A stretch of DNA of 7,634 bases from Candidatus Bathyarchaeota archaeon (GCA_018396565.1 JAGTQO010000001.1:6570-14203); one strand, 5' to 3'. Shown: positions 1 to 6,233, numbered from the stretch's first letter. A program made the numbers and translations. The notes: generated by a model not told the origin, from the letters alone.

Positions 1-1368
1 CTCGTTAGAATAAACAGCAAAATATCGGGAGTTAAAATTGGAGACTTGGTATCTGGATTAAACGATGTAACACTGACAGGTGTAGTTATAGGTCAATGGC
101 CAATTAGAGAATTTAGAAAACAGAATGGAACAATTGGTAAATTACTCAAATTGATATTAGGAGATGACACCGGAACTATTCGTTGCGTGCTGTGGAACGG
201 TAAGGCTGAGCAAGCATTATCTTCGGGTGGACTTCAGGGGAGAATAATAAAGGTTGCACATGGGTACACCAGAAGTAGTCTATCCGGAACAATTGAACTT
301 AATTTAGGCGATAGATCAGAAATCACTGTATTGCCAGCAAATATTGAGAACTATCCAAATATGTACAAATTCTTCAAAAAGATCACGGAAATCAAATTGA
401 CTGATAGAGAAGTGAACATCACTGGCAAGGTTGACTCTCCTCCAAGAATCTCAACATTCATAAAGGATGAGGGTGTAGGAAAGATTCTTAGGTTAACCTT
501 ATCCGATAAGTCAGGAACTATTGAGTTGGTGGCATGGAACGATAAAGTTGAGGAATTGTCAAACGTAGAGGTGGGAGAGCCCCTCCAAGTAATAGGTGGA
601 AGGGTAAGAGCAGGTCTGTCTGGAAACCCTGAGGTGCATGTGGGAAATGAAAGTCTTGTATTGATAGGAGAGCCTAAAGGTTTCAGGTCTGTGTTAAGAG
701 GGCGTATCCATATCTCAGATTTGCGGCCTAACCAAAGAAACCTGTCATTGTTGGCTCGCATTTTGAACGTTGGAGGACCAATAGAATCAATGAATAATGG
801 TAAAAAAAATAGGTATGGGATGCTGCTCATAGGTGACGAGTCAGGTCTCATAAGACTATTTCTATGGGATGACAAAACCAAATTGCTTGAGAATATACGT
901 GAAGGTGACATTATTCTAATAAACGGTGCTAAGACAATAAAGAAGAACGATGAGATCTCAATCAGTGTAGGAAAATATGGTGAGTTAGAATTGAATCCGA
1001 AACTTGTTACTGGTGAACCTCCAAGCTACCCTGACCCAATTATCATCAGAGAGCTTAGAGACATCCATAGGCCAGTAATAATTGAGGGCACTCTGGTAGG
1101 GGAGCCCGAGGTCAGGACGGTACATTCGAGGAATGGTGAAACCATAAAGGTTTCGAGCATCCTTCTAGACGACGGCAGCGGGAGGGTTCAGATATCGTTT
1201 TGGAGAGAACTCGCAGAGAAAGTGATCAATTTGAAGTCAGGAACGAGGATCAGGGCTATTGGAGTGATCCCGAAGACCATGATCTCAGGCGAGTCAACCG
1301 TGACATCCAACCAGTTGACGAAAGTTGAGATTCTTAGTGGGCAAGAAATGATTGGTGACTACTTGTAG
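1..1368 (+). CDS. rpa: RPA-type ssDNA-binding protein with four OB folds (5'-truncated)
   Basis: Binds single-stranded DNA during replication, repair and recombination. The frame is open from the first base, and the earliest in-window start-like codon is a TTG at 46 lying inside a typical RPA segment, so the true start is upstream. Four OB-fold units follow one another at codons of about 20-115, 133-226, 238-336 and 346-447, counted from base 1. Each carries the same core signature, D-x-[TS]-G-x-[IV]-x4-W: DDTGTIRCVLW, DKSGTIELVAW, DESGLIRLFLW and DGSGRVQISFW (Trp at codons 65, 179, 289 and 401). This is the family hallmark before the DNA-binding face. Only one Cys is present, so the C-terminal zinc finger found in some archaeal RPAs is absent. 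The gene ends at TAG and converges on endonuclease III with a 10-nt overlap. Family assignment is firm. Whether it acts alone or with small RPA partners cannot be seen here. Confidence 0.9.
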   Translation, partial: LVRINSKISGVKIGDLVSGLNDVTLTGVVIGQWPIREFRKQNGTIGKLLKLILGDDTGTIRCVLWNGKAEQALSSGGLQGRIIKVAHGYTRSSLSGTIELNLGDRSEITVLPANIENYPNMYKFFKKITEIKLTDREVNITGKVDSPPRISTFIKDEGVGKILRLTLSDKSGTIELVAWNDKVEELSNVEVGEPLQVIGGRVRAGLSGNPEVHVGNESLVLIGEPKGFRSVLRGRIHISDLRPNQRNLSLLARILNVGGPIESMNNGKKNRYGMLLIGDESGLIRLFLWDDKTKLLENIREGDIILINGAKTIKKNDEISISVGKYGELELNPKLVTGEPPSYPDPIIIRELRDIHRPVIIEGTLVGEPEVRTVHSRNGETIKVSSILLDDGSGRVQISFWRELAEKVINLKSGTRIRAIGVIPKTMISGESTVTSNQLTKVEILSGQEMIGDYL

Positions 1369-2024
1369 CTTCGACTTCGATGAGACTTATACCAATCGCA
1401 ACACATTCTAATCTTACATATTGTACATCTTGGTTTGAGTGGTTTACATACTCTCTGGCCGAACTTTACAAGTTCCTCATTCAGACTCAGCCAGAATTTC
1501 TTATTGACCACCACTCTCAACCTTGATTCGGTCTCTTCAGGATTCTTCGTCTTAACTATAGAGAGTCTATTCACAATTCTGTGAACATGAGTATCTACAG
1601 GTATCGCCGGAATTCTGAAGCCATATACTAAGACACAGTTAGCGGTTTTTCTTCCAACTAGAGGAAGTTCGAGTAACCTATCAGTTTCCTTCGGAACCAA
1701 CCCCCCATATTTCTCCATCAGGGTCTTCGCAATGGATTTTATGGACTTTGCTTTTACACGATAAAAGCCTACAGAACGAATTAACTTCGTCACATGCTTA
1801 ACATCAGCCTCAGCCAAGCTTTCAACTGTTCGATAGTATGAGAAAAGCCGTTTTGCAGCCCTCCGCGTATTATCATCTCTAGTCCTCTGAGATAGCACGG
1901 TTGTTATCAGAACCTCAAAAGGATCTCGTGGAAGATCATTATCTGCTCCGCAGAGAGCAGTAGGTTCCATGTCCCTGTTCATCAATCTTATTTCTCTAAA
2001 TACTTTTGAGAATGTGCATCTCAA
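1359..2024 (-). CDS. nth: Endonuclease III (DNA glycosylase/AP lyase, HhH-GPD, 4Fe-4S)
   Basis: Base-excision-repair enzyme that removes oxidised pyrimidines and cleaves abasic sites by beta-elimination. The 221-residue length is normal for the family. Visible signatures are the conserved LSQRTRD segment (44-50), the helix-hairpin-helix LPLVGRKTANCVL (120-132) containing catalytic Lys126, and VDTHVHR (143-149) with catalytic Asp144. The C-terminal iron-sulfur loop has Cys193-x6-Cys200-x2-Cys203-x5-Cys209, the classic spacing; an extra Cys208 sits beside the last ligand. The TTG start is chosen because AGGTG (complement of 2032-2036) lies 7 nt upstream and an in-frame TAA closes the frame two codons earlier. 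A start at Met15 would remove what looks like the first helix. The gene is divergent from the small gene at 2129 and convergent with RPA. Endonuclease IV, which acts on its products, lies about 370 bp from its start. Confidence 0.93.
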   Translation of the reverse strand: MRCTFSKVFREIRLMNRDMEPTALCGADNDLPRDPFEVLITTVLSQRTRDDNTRRAAKRLFSYYRTVESLAEADVKHVTKLIRSVGFYRVKAKSIKSIAKTLMEKYGGLVPKETDRLLELPLVGRKTANCVLVYGFRIPAIPVDTHVHRIVNRLSIVKTKNPEETESRLRVVVNKKFWLSLNEELVKFGQRVCKPLKPRCTICKIRMCCDWYKSHRSRSYK

Positions 2025-2031
2025 ATGTTAA

Positions 2032-2036
2032 CACCT
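2032..2036 (-). promoter_or_regulatory. Shine-Dalgarno site of endonuclease III
   Basis: On the minus strand this reads AGGTG, complementary to the archaeal 16S rRNA 3' end, with a 7-nt spacer to the TTG codon at 2024. It decides the start: without it, the ATG at 1982 would be preferred. Confidence 0.6.
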
Positions 2037-2052
2037 AAGTTAGGCCAACATT

Positions 2053-2063
2053 CGCTTATATGA
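2053..2063 (-). promoter_or_regulatory. Probable box A (TATA) promoter of endonuclease III
   Basis: The minus strand reads TCATATAAGCG here. An AT-rich box A at this place predicts a transcription start near 2033, giving a leader of about 9 nt that would just include the AGGTG site. It was identified by position and composition only, and no BRE is obvious. Confidence 0.4.
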
Positions 2064-2090
2064 ATTCAGCCAAGGGATGTTTCCGAACAG

Positions 2091-2115
2091 TTTTTATTGT
2101 ATACTGGGTATAAAT
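2091..2115 (+). promoter_or_regulatory. Probable promoter of the small gene at 2129
   Basis: Two overlapping AT-rich candidates lie ahead of the small gene: TTTTTATTG (2091-2099) and TATAAAT (2109-2115). The first predicts a start near 2121, a nearly leaderless transcript matching the ATG at 2129 (or 2114). The second would place transcription inside the gene, so the first is preferred. No clear Shine-Dalgarno site precedes 2129, which fits leaderless expression. Confidence 0.4.
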
Positions 2116-2128
2116 GATTCGATGTTAT

Positions 2129-2293
2129 ATGGAAGCCAGTGAAATTAGTGTTGAGATGAAGGTTGATGGTAGGTCGGTGAGGATGAATAGATTCGTCCAG
2201 AGAATGCTATCAAATATTTTTATAGGAATTTTAAATTCTCTTCATGATGTTAACGATTGGGATGAAGCAACAATAACTTTTAAGAAGAGATAA
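2129..2293 (+). CDS. Small archaeal protein (54 aa), unknown function
   Basis: Short ORF between the two base-excision-repair genes. The protein opens with an alternating beta-strand/turn/strand (residues 5-19, EISVEMKVDGRSVRM). An amphipathic helix follows at 20-42 with the pattern MNRFVQRMLSN...GILNSLHDV, and it ends in a short strand (ATITFKK). This strand-turn-strand-helix-strand plan, with a 'V.G..V.MN.FV..ML.N...G.L.SL..V' pattern, resembles a widespread uncharacterised archaeal small-protein family that I recall only loosely. I assign no function. The start could be 2114 (59 aa, same frame), 2129, or 2156 (45 aa). 2129 is favoured because the first strand begins before residue 10 and the box A geometry fits. 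An 8-bp perfect inverted repeat begins 3 nt after the stop. Divergent from endonuclease III and co-directional with endonuclease IV, 98 nt ahead of it. Confidence 0.6.
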   Translation: MEASEISVEMKVDGRSVRMNRFVQRMLSNIFIGILNSLHDVNDWDEATITFKKR

Positions 2294-2295
2294 AA

Positions 2296-2312
2296 CTTCC
2301 AGTGACTGGAAG
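2296..2312. repeat. Perfect 8-bp inverted repeat after the small gene
   Basis: CTTCCAGT and ACTGGAAG flank a single central G at 2304, forming a 17-bp dyad. It begins 3 nt after the small gene's stop and lies about 30 nt upstream of the presumed endonuclease IV TATA element. As RNA it could fold as a 7-bp hairpin with a 3-nt loop. As DNA it is symmetric enough for a dimeric repressor. No T-run follows, so a classical terminator is less likely. Confidence 0.5.
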
Positions 2313-2340
2313 ACACTTAATGTTCAAAGCGGGATGCAAG

Positions 2341-2348
2341 TTATATTT
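2341..2348 (+). promoter_or_regulatory. Probable TATA box of endonuclease IV
   Basis: TTATATTT predicts a transcript beginning near 2368-2370. That gives a leader of about 22 nt before the ATG at 2392, or about 7 nt before the alternative TTG at 2377. No Shine-Dalgarno match is visible before either start, consistent with a weak or leaderless start. Confidence 0.4.
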
Positions 2349-2391
2349 GTTCTATTACAGATGAAGCCTGAAAAATTTGTTCCTAGAACAT

Positions 2392-3288
2392 ATGAAATCG
2401 AGATGTAAGGGAAACGAGAGATGTAGCACTTGGGTTAGGTGTGGCGTTCATGTATCAATCGCCGGCTCAATCGATAGAGCTGTAGACCGTGCAAAGGAGA
2501 AAGGATGCGAGACCTTCCAGATTTTCACACGAAACCCGCGTAGCTGGAGCTTTAGAAAACTTTTTTCCCTTGAAGTCAAGCGTTTTAAGGATAAAATCAG
2601 AACATCGTCTATTGAACCTGTAGTAGCCCATATGCCATATCTTCCGAATCTTTCATGCCCTAAAGAGTCCGTTTACAAGAGGTCCGTTTCAGCGTTGATC
2701 ACCGAACTTAAAAGATGCAGTATGTTGGAAATACCTTATCTAGTAACCCATCTAGGGAGTCATTTGGGGAAGGGTAGAAAGGTAGGTCTTGAGCATCTTA
2801 TAGGCGCAATCAATGCGTCACTCGATTCTTCTAAGGATAATACTATGTTGTTGCTTGAGAATTCTGCTGGAGGTAAGAATGCTATAGGATCGTCCCTCAC
2901 TGAAGTCAGGGAGATTCTTGATAATATCGATGAGAAAGGTAGGGCCGCAGTATGTTTTGACACTTGCCATGCATTCGCCGCCGGCTACGATCTTAGGACT
3001 GATAAAGCCGTTGAGAGGGTTGTTGAAGAGATAGAAGAAGTCATAGGATGGGCCCTGCTGAAAGTCATTCATATGAATGATTCTAAGGGTGTGTTAGGAT
3101 CATCTGTCGACAGGCATGAACATATCGGTATGGGTCATATAGGTGAAGACGGATTCAGAGCGATTCTACGCCACAAATTTTTTCGTGAATTGCCGATGAT
3201 CTTGGAGACACCTATTGATGAGCGTGGAGATGATATTGTGAACCTCGAGAAGATACGCAGAATATCTATGGAGACTAAGATTTGCTAA
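2392..3288 (+). CDS. nfo: Endonuclease IV (AP endonuclease, Nfo family)
   Basis: Zn-dependent AP endonuclease of base-excision repair that cuts 5' of abasic sites and clears blocked 3' ends. The protein is 298 aa from the ATG. All nine trinuclear-metal ligands known from E. coli Nfo are present at a constant +11 offset: His80, His120, Glu156, Asp190, His193, His227, Asp240, His242 and Glu272. They sit in AHMPY, THLGSH, LENSAG, CFDTCH, IHMNDS, VDRHEHIG and LETP. The GVHVSIAGS motif near residues 18-26 is the usual N-terminal strand. The frame also opens with TTG at 2377 (five more residues, MFLEH). I chose ATG 2392 because the family normally begins only a few residues before the HVS strand. 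Even so, about 13 extra residues with Cys5, Cys11 and Cys17 precede it. Probably works downstream of the endonuclease III encoded nearby, but under its own promoter. Confidence 0.95.
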   Translation: MKSRCKGNERCSTWVRCGVHVSIAGSIDRAVDRAKEKGCETFQIFTRNPRSWSFRKLFSLEVKRFKDKIRTSSIEPVVAHMPYLPNLSCPKESVYKRSVSALITELKRCSMLEIPYLVTHLGSHLGKGRKVGLEHLIGAINASLDSSKDNTMLLLENSAGGKNAIGSSLTEVREILDNIDEKGRAAVCFDTCHAFAAGYDLRTDKAVERVVEEIEEVIGWALLKVIHMNDSKGVLGSSVDRHEHIGMGHIGEDGFRAILRHKFFRELPMILETPIDERGDDIVNLEKIRRISMETKIC

Positions 3289-3315
3289 CTTCTATGATTT
3301 TGTTGAGAGAACTCA

Positions 3316-3320
3316 TTTTT
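3316..3320 (+). terminator. Possible oligo-T terminator after endonuclease IV
   Basis: A run of five Ts in AT-rich sequence lies 28 nt past the endonuclease IV stop and before the PEPCK promoter. Archaeal RNA polymerase can terminate at oligo-T without a hairpin. The run is short, so support is weak. Confidence 0.25.
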
Positions 3321-3364
3321 AACATATAGTAAACTAATCAAATTGATATAATCACGTTTAGTAT

Positions 3365-3397
3365 AAGAAACGTTTAAGTTATCTTACATACTATAAA
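3365..3397 (+). promoter_or_regulatory. Probable promoter of the PEPCK fusion gene
   Basis: Two box A candidates follow each other: GTTTAAGTT (3372-3380), preceded by a purine-rich BRE-like AAGAAAC, and TATAAA (3392-3397). The first gives a leader of roughly 29 nt that contains the GGTGA ribosome site. The second would start transcription at about 3418 and cut into that site. The first is therefore the better main promoter, and both could be used. Confidence 0.4.
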
Positions 3398-3415
3398 TGC
3401 CACCCAGTATATGAT

Positions 3416-3420
3416 GGTGA
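3416..3420 (+). promoter_or_regulatory. Shine-Dalgarno site that sets the TTG start of PEPCK
   Basis: GGTGA lies 10 nt upstream of the TTG at 3431. The frame is open further upstream, but no ATG, GTG or TTG occurs in it there, so this site and TTG define the start. ATG codons at 3411 and 3414 are in another frame and stop within 16 codons. Confidence 0.5.
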
Positions 3421-3430
3421 AAAAACAAAT

Positions 3431-6085
3431 TTGTCCTATGTCTCAATCAACAACGTAGACTTGAACAGGACCAAGGAACTGATAAAGGCGGCTGAGCGTT
3501 ACCTAGGATACGATTCACTCTACATATGGAATGTCAACATCAACGGCATCATCGTTCAGTTACGCACAAACGACATAACCCTAGATACGTTGTGGAAGGA
3601 GAACTGGTATCCAGCGGCCTACGACGACAGCCTCAGGCCACACGGCACAATCTATGCTGTAACCCAAGCCCCAAAAGTTGAGACTGGCATATACTACCAT
3701 CCAGAAACCAGAACAGGAGTAGTGTTCAACCCCGAAAGCTACGAGGCTGTAAGAGAACTCGGAATAAGAATAGTCATGGATATATCTCTACACCAGAAGC
3801 ATCCTAGCCTACTACGCGGCGCCTTGGTCGATATAAACGGTGAAGGAGTGATGTTGACAGGTAAGGTGGGAAGTGGAAAATCTACACACGCCTTTCTTCT
3901 ACTAGATATGGAGAGATCCAGAATACAGTCAAACGATCTTTTTACTGTTAAGCAATTAGGAGGTGAGAAGGGTCGTCTGTCAACACAGGCCTGTGAACGA
4001 AAATTCTATCTTAAAAATGAATTGTCCAAAATAAACCCCCGCCTAAGGGAACTTTCACGCAAATGTCATCGTGAAGACGACCATTTCATGCTAGATCCAT
4101 GGTGGATCGGTGGAAGCGAGAAATATGTAGATACAACAAGAATAAAACTGATATTCATTCTCCAAAAGAGCGAAAATGAACAGCCTATTGCTAAACGACT
4201 CACAAAGCAAGAGGCTTTGAACCTCTTGATGGAATCCGCCTTAGGATTGAATCCATTCTCAGAGAAAAACGAAGAAAAGATGGCATTACTCGAATCTTTC
4301 CTCAAAGACATTCTCCAATTTGTCACATGTTATGCAATAAACACATCGAAACCCATCTTTCAGGTCCAGAAGAGACTCCACGAAATAATACTCTTTAAAG
4401 AATACCTTGAACCTGAAACCTCTCCAAGGAACCAAGAGGTTACAATGACCCCCGTCGGTCTCGATGACATATTGAGAAAAGTGAAAGATACAGTCGACTC
4501 TTTGAGGGATCGCTCCAACGTAACCTTACTTGACGAGAATCAGGTTAGGAGTATGGCGGAGGAGTATGGTACCAGAACAGTCTTCGGAAACTATAATTTC
4601 ACCTCAACAGTTAAAAACAGAAGTGCAAACCTCACAGTATACGTTGGAAGCTCTGAAGTCCAACAGCGAAATCTGAATCAACGCCAGAGGGAGATACTTC
4701 GAAATCTCCCATTAACTATCGAAGAAGTCCACAAGTACTTGGAAAGGGCACCCCTAGTTTCTATCGAGAGAACCATGGGAGACAACTCTTTATTCACACC
4801 TCGATGCACACTGTACGTCTCAATCCAACGTAGAGAGATGGTTCGATTAGCCTACATGGTGAGTCAGACTCTCTTCCCGCCCAGAGGAGGGGAACCTCAC
4901 CTACAGTTAGTCTATATTCCTGAATGGCAGGAGAAAGATCGCCAGATACTTGTATTCCCTGAAATAGGAGTCACCTATGTTCTTGGAACCGATTACTACG
5001 GCGAGGCAAAGAAAGGTTTTCTCCGCATGGCAATGTGGATGGCTAAGAAGAGGGGTATGCTTGGTCTACATGCAGGGGCTAAGATTGTACGTGCCAGGGG
5101 TCGAAACGGCCGAATTAACCGGTATGGCATGTTGATCTTTGGATTGACAGCCACAGGCAAGACCACCCACACTTGCCATAATCACGGCTTGACCGATGAA
5201 GGTGAAGGCATAGAGATCATACAGGATGATGTGATATTCTTCAGACCTGACTGTTCAGCCCTAGGAACAGAGAAAGGATTCTACTTGAAGACTGAAGGAG
5301 TAACCCCTGAAATACAACCATTGATCTATAATGCCGTAACAAAACCAGACGCTATCTTTGAAAATGTGATGGTTGACTATTTGGGGAACGTTTATTTTGG
5401 CGATGAGACTCTGACTGGAAACGCTAGGGGCATCATGCAGAGGGATGATTTCGGTGAATATAGAAGCCCTACTGTAAATCTGCCATCGATAGAAGAGCTT
5501 GATGGACTGATAATCATCTTTATAACACGCCGAAACACCGTTGTACCTATCGCTCAGAAACTTACGGCTGAACAAGCCGCTGCCACGTTCATGCTTGGTG
5601 AATCAATAGAAACATCAGGAAGCGATCCTAGAAGAGCAGGTGAATCAATACGTGAAGTTGGAATGAACCCCTTCATAATAGGGGATGAATCTGAGGAGGG
5701 CAACCGTTTCTATGATTTTGTAAAGAAACATGAGGACAAAATTCAGTTCTACCAACTCAATACTGGGGGAGTTGGCGAGATAATAGTTAAGGCAGATGAT
5801 GGAACAAGAGTAGTTAGACAGAAAGTTATAAGGGTGGAAATTCCTGAGATGGCCGCTATTATTAGAGCTATTGTTAGAGGGGATGTTGAGTGGACCAGTG
5901 ATCCCAACTTCGGAACCCAAGTTCCAGCAAGGGTTCCTGGAGTCGACATGGAGAAGTTTAACCTTAACAAATATTACACTCCTGACCAGATAACTTACTA
6001 TGTTCAAGAGCTCAAGAGGGAGAGAAAGGAGCATTTAGCGAAATTTCCAAAGCTTTATCCAGAAATATTAAGTGCTATAGATTGA
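3431..6085 (+). CDS. pckA: HprK-like kinase domain fused to ATP-type PEP carboxykinase
   Basis: The C-terminal half (about 345-884, a normal PEPCK length of ~540 aa) should interconvert oxaloacetate + ATP and PEP + CO2 + ADP at the start of gluconeogenesis. It shows the ATP-type metal/substrate motif GEAKKG (524-529; Lys528), LHAGAK (His547, 19 residues on as in E. coli Lys213/His232), P-loop GLTATGKTT (571-579), acidic IIQDD (596-600) and PIAQKLTAEQA (706-716). The P-loop differs from the usual GLSGTGKTT, and the TGRSPKDK arginine motif is not recognisable. Residues 1-310 form a second P-loop module: an LRTN-containing N-terminal piece, then RGALVDINGEGVMLTGKVGSGKST (129-152), which lines up with HPr kinase. 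Arg129 stands where HprK has its catalytic His, and Asn168-Asp169 where it has Asp-Asp. This module also carries PIAKRLTKQEA (252-262), mirroring the PEPCK half. The linker (310-365) looks helical. The TTG start is supported by GGTGA. Carboxykinase assignment is strong; the role of the N-terminal module is unknown. Confidence 0.88.
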   Translation: MSYVSINNVDLNRTKELIKAAERYLGYDSLYIWNVNINGIIVQLRTNDITLDTLWKENWYPAAYDDSLRPHGTIYAVTQAPKVETGIYYHPETRTGVVFNPESYEAVRELGIRIVMDISLHQKHPSLLRGALVDINGEGVMLTGKVGSGKSTHAFLLLDMERSRIQSNDLFTVKQLGGEKGRLSTQACERKFYLKNELSKINPRLRELSRKCHREDDHFMLDPWWIGGSEKYVDTTRIKLIFILQKSENEQPIAKRLTKQEALNLLMESALGLNPFSEKNEEKMALLESFLKDILQFVTCYAINTSKPIFQVQKRLHEIILFKEYLEPETSPRNQEVTMTPVGLDDILRKVKDTVDSLRDRSNVTLLDENQVRSMAEEYGTRTVFGNYNFTSTVKNRSANLTVYVGSSEVQQRNLNQRQREILRNLPLTIEEVHKYLERAPLVSIERTMGDNSLFTPRCTLYVSIQRREMVRLAYMVSQTLFPPRGGEPHLQLVYIPEWQEKDRQILVFPEIGVTYVLGTDYYGEAKKGFLRMAMWMAKKRGMLGLHAGAKIVRARGRNGRINRYGMLIFGLTATGKTTHTCHNHGLTDEGEGIEIIQDDVIFFRPDCSALGTEKGFYLKTEGVTPEIQPLIYNAVTKPDAIFENVMVDYLGNVYFGDETLTGNARGIMQRDDFGEYRSPTVNLPSIEELDGLIIIFITRRNTVVPIAQKLTAEQAAATFMLGESIETSGSDPRRAGESIREVGMNPFIIGDESEEGNRFYDFVKKHEDKIQFYQLNTGGVGEIIVKADDGTRVVRQKVIRVEIPEMAAIIRAIVRGDVEWTSDPNFGTQVPARVPGVDMEKFNLNKYYTPDQITYYVQELKRERKEHLAKFPKLYPEILSAID

Positions 6086-6103
6086 ATAACGTAATCAAGG
6101 TGC

Positions 6104-6226
6104 TTAAGTTCTCTCAGTTTCTCCCCCTTTCTCATAGCCTATATAGACGAATGCGAGTATTATCGTTACCATTCCCAATATTGTTATTGTCAACTGTAAG
6201 AGTTCATAATACTCATCGACACTCAT
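6104..6226 (-). CDS. Single-pass membrane microprotein (40 aa)
   Basis: A 40-residue ORF converging on PEPCK, whose stop is only 18 nt away. An acidic head (MSVDEYYE) is followed by one clear hydrophobic segment at residues 9-31 (LLQLTITILGMVTIILAF then VYIGY). A short polar tail, EKGGETERT, completes it. Expression signals are unusually complete for so small a gene: ATG start, GAGGAG Shine-Dalgarno 7 nt upstream, and a BRE plus TATA about 50 nt upstream. The competing plus-strand ORFs over this stretch lack such signals. I do not recognise the family. Small one-helix proteins often act as subunits or regulators of larger membrane complexes, but nothing here names the partner. The adjacent gene upstream on the same strand is the SWIM protein, with separate promoter and an intervening hairpin. 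Confidence 0.65.
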   Translation of the reverse strand: MSVDEYYELLQLTITILGMVTIILAFVYIGYEKGGETERT

Positions 6227-6233
6227 ATATTGA

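Noticed and set aside
351..911. Minus-strand 186-aa ORF
   Set aside because: Antisense to OB folds 2-3 of RPA. Rich in Ser/Pro, no motif, no promoter.
2294..2391. C/D-box guide RNA or other small RNA ahead of endonuclease IV
   Set aside because: ATGA and CTGA-like words occur, but no proper C (RTGATGA) and D (CTGA) pair with correct spacing and no terminal stem.
2100..3411. The 10-mer TATACTGGGT at 2100-2109 and its reverse complement at 3402-3411, both in promoter regions, considered as a shared operator
   Set aside because: Dozens of chance 10-mer matches are expected in a window this size. Only two copies exist, in opposite orientation and different positions relative to the start sites.
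3411..3458. 15-codon ORF (ATG ATG GTG ...) overlapping the PEPCK start, considered as a leader peptide
   Set aside because: It contains the GGTGA used by the PEPCK TTG start, has no ribosome site of its own, and shows no attenuator-like structure.
5645..6034. Minus-strand 129-aa ORF with hydrophobic patches
   Set aside because: Antisense to the C-terminal part of PEPCK, whose coding frame is clear and conserved in style.
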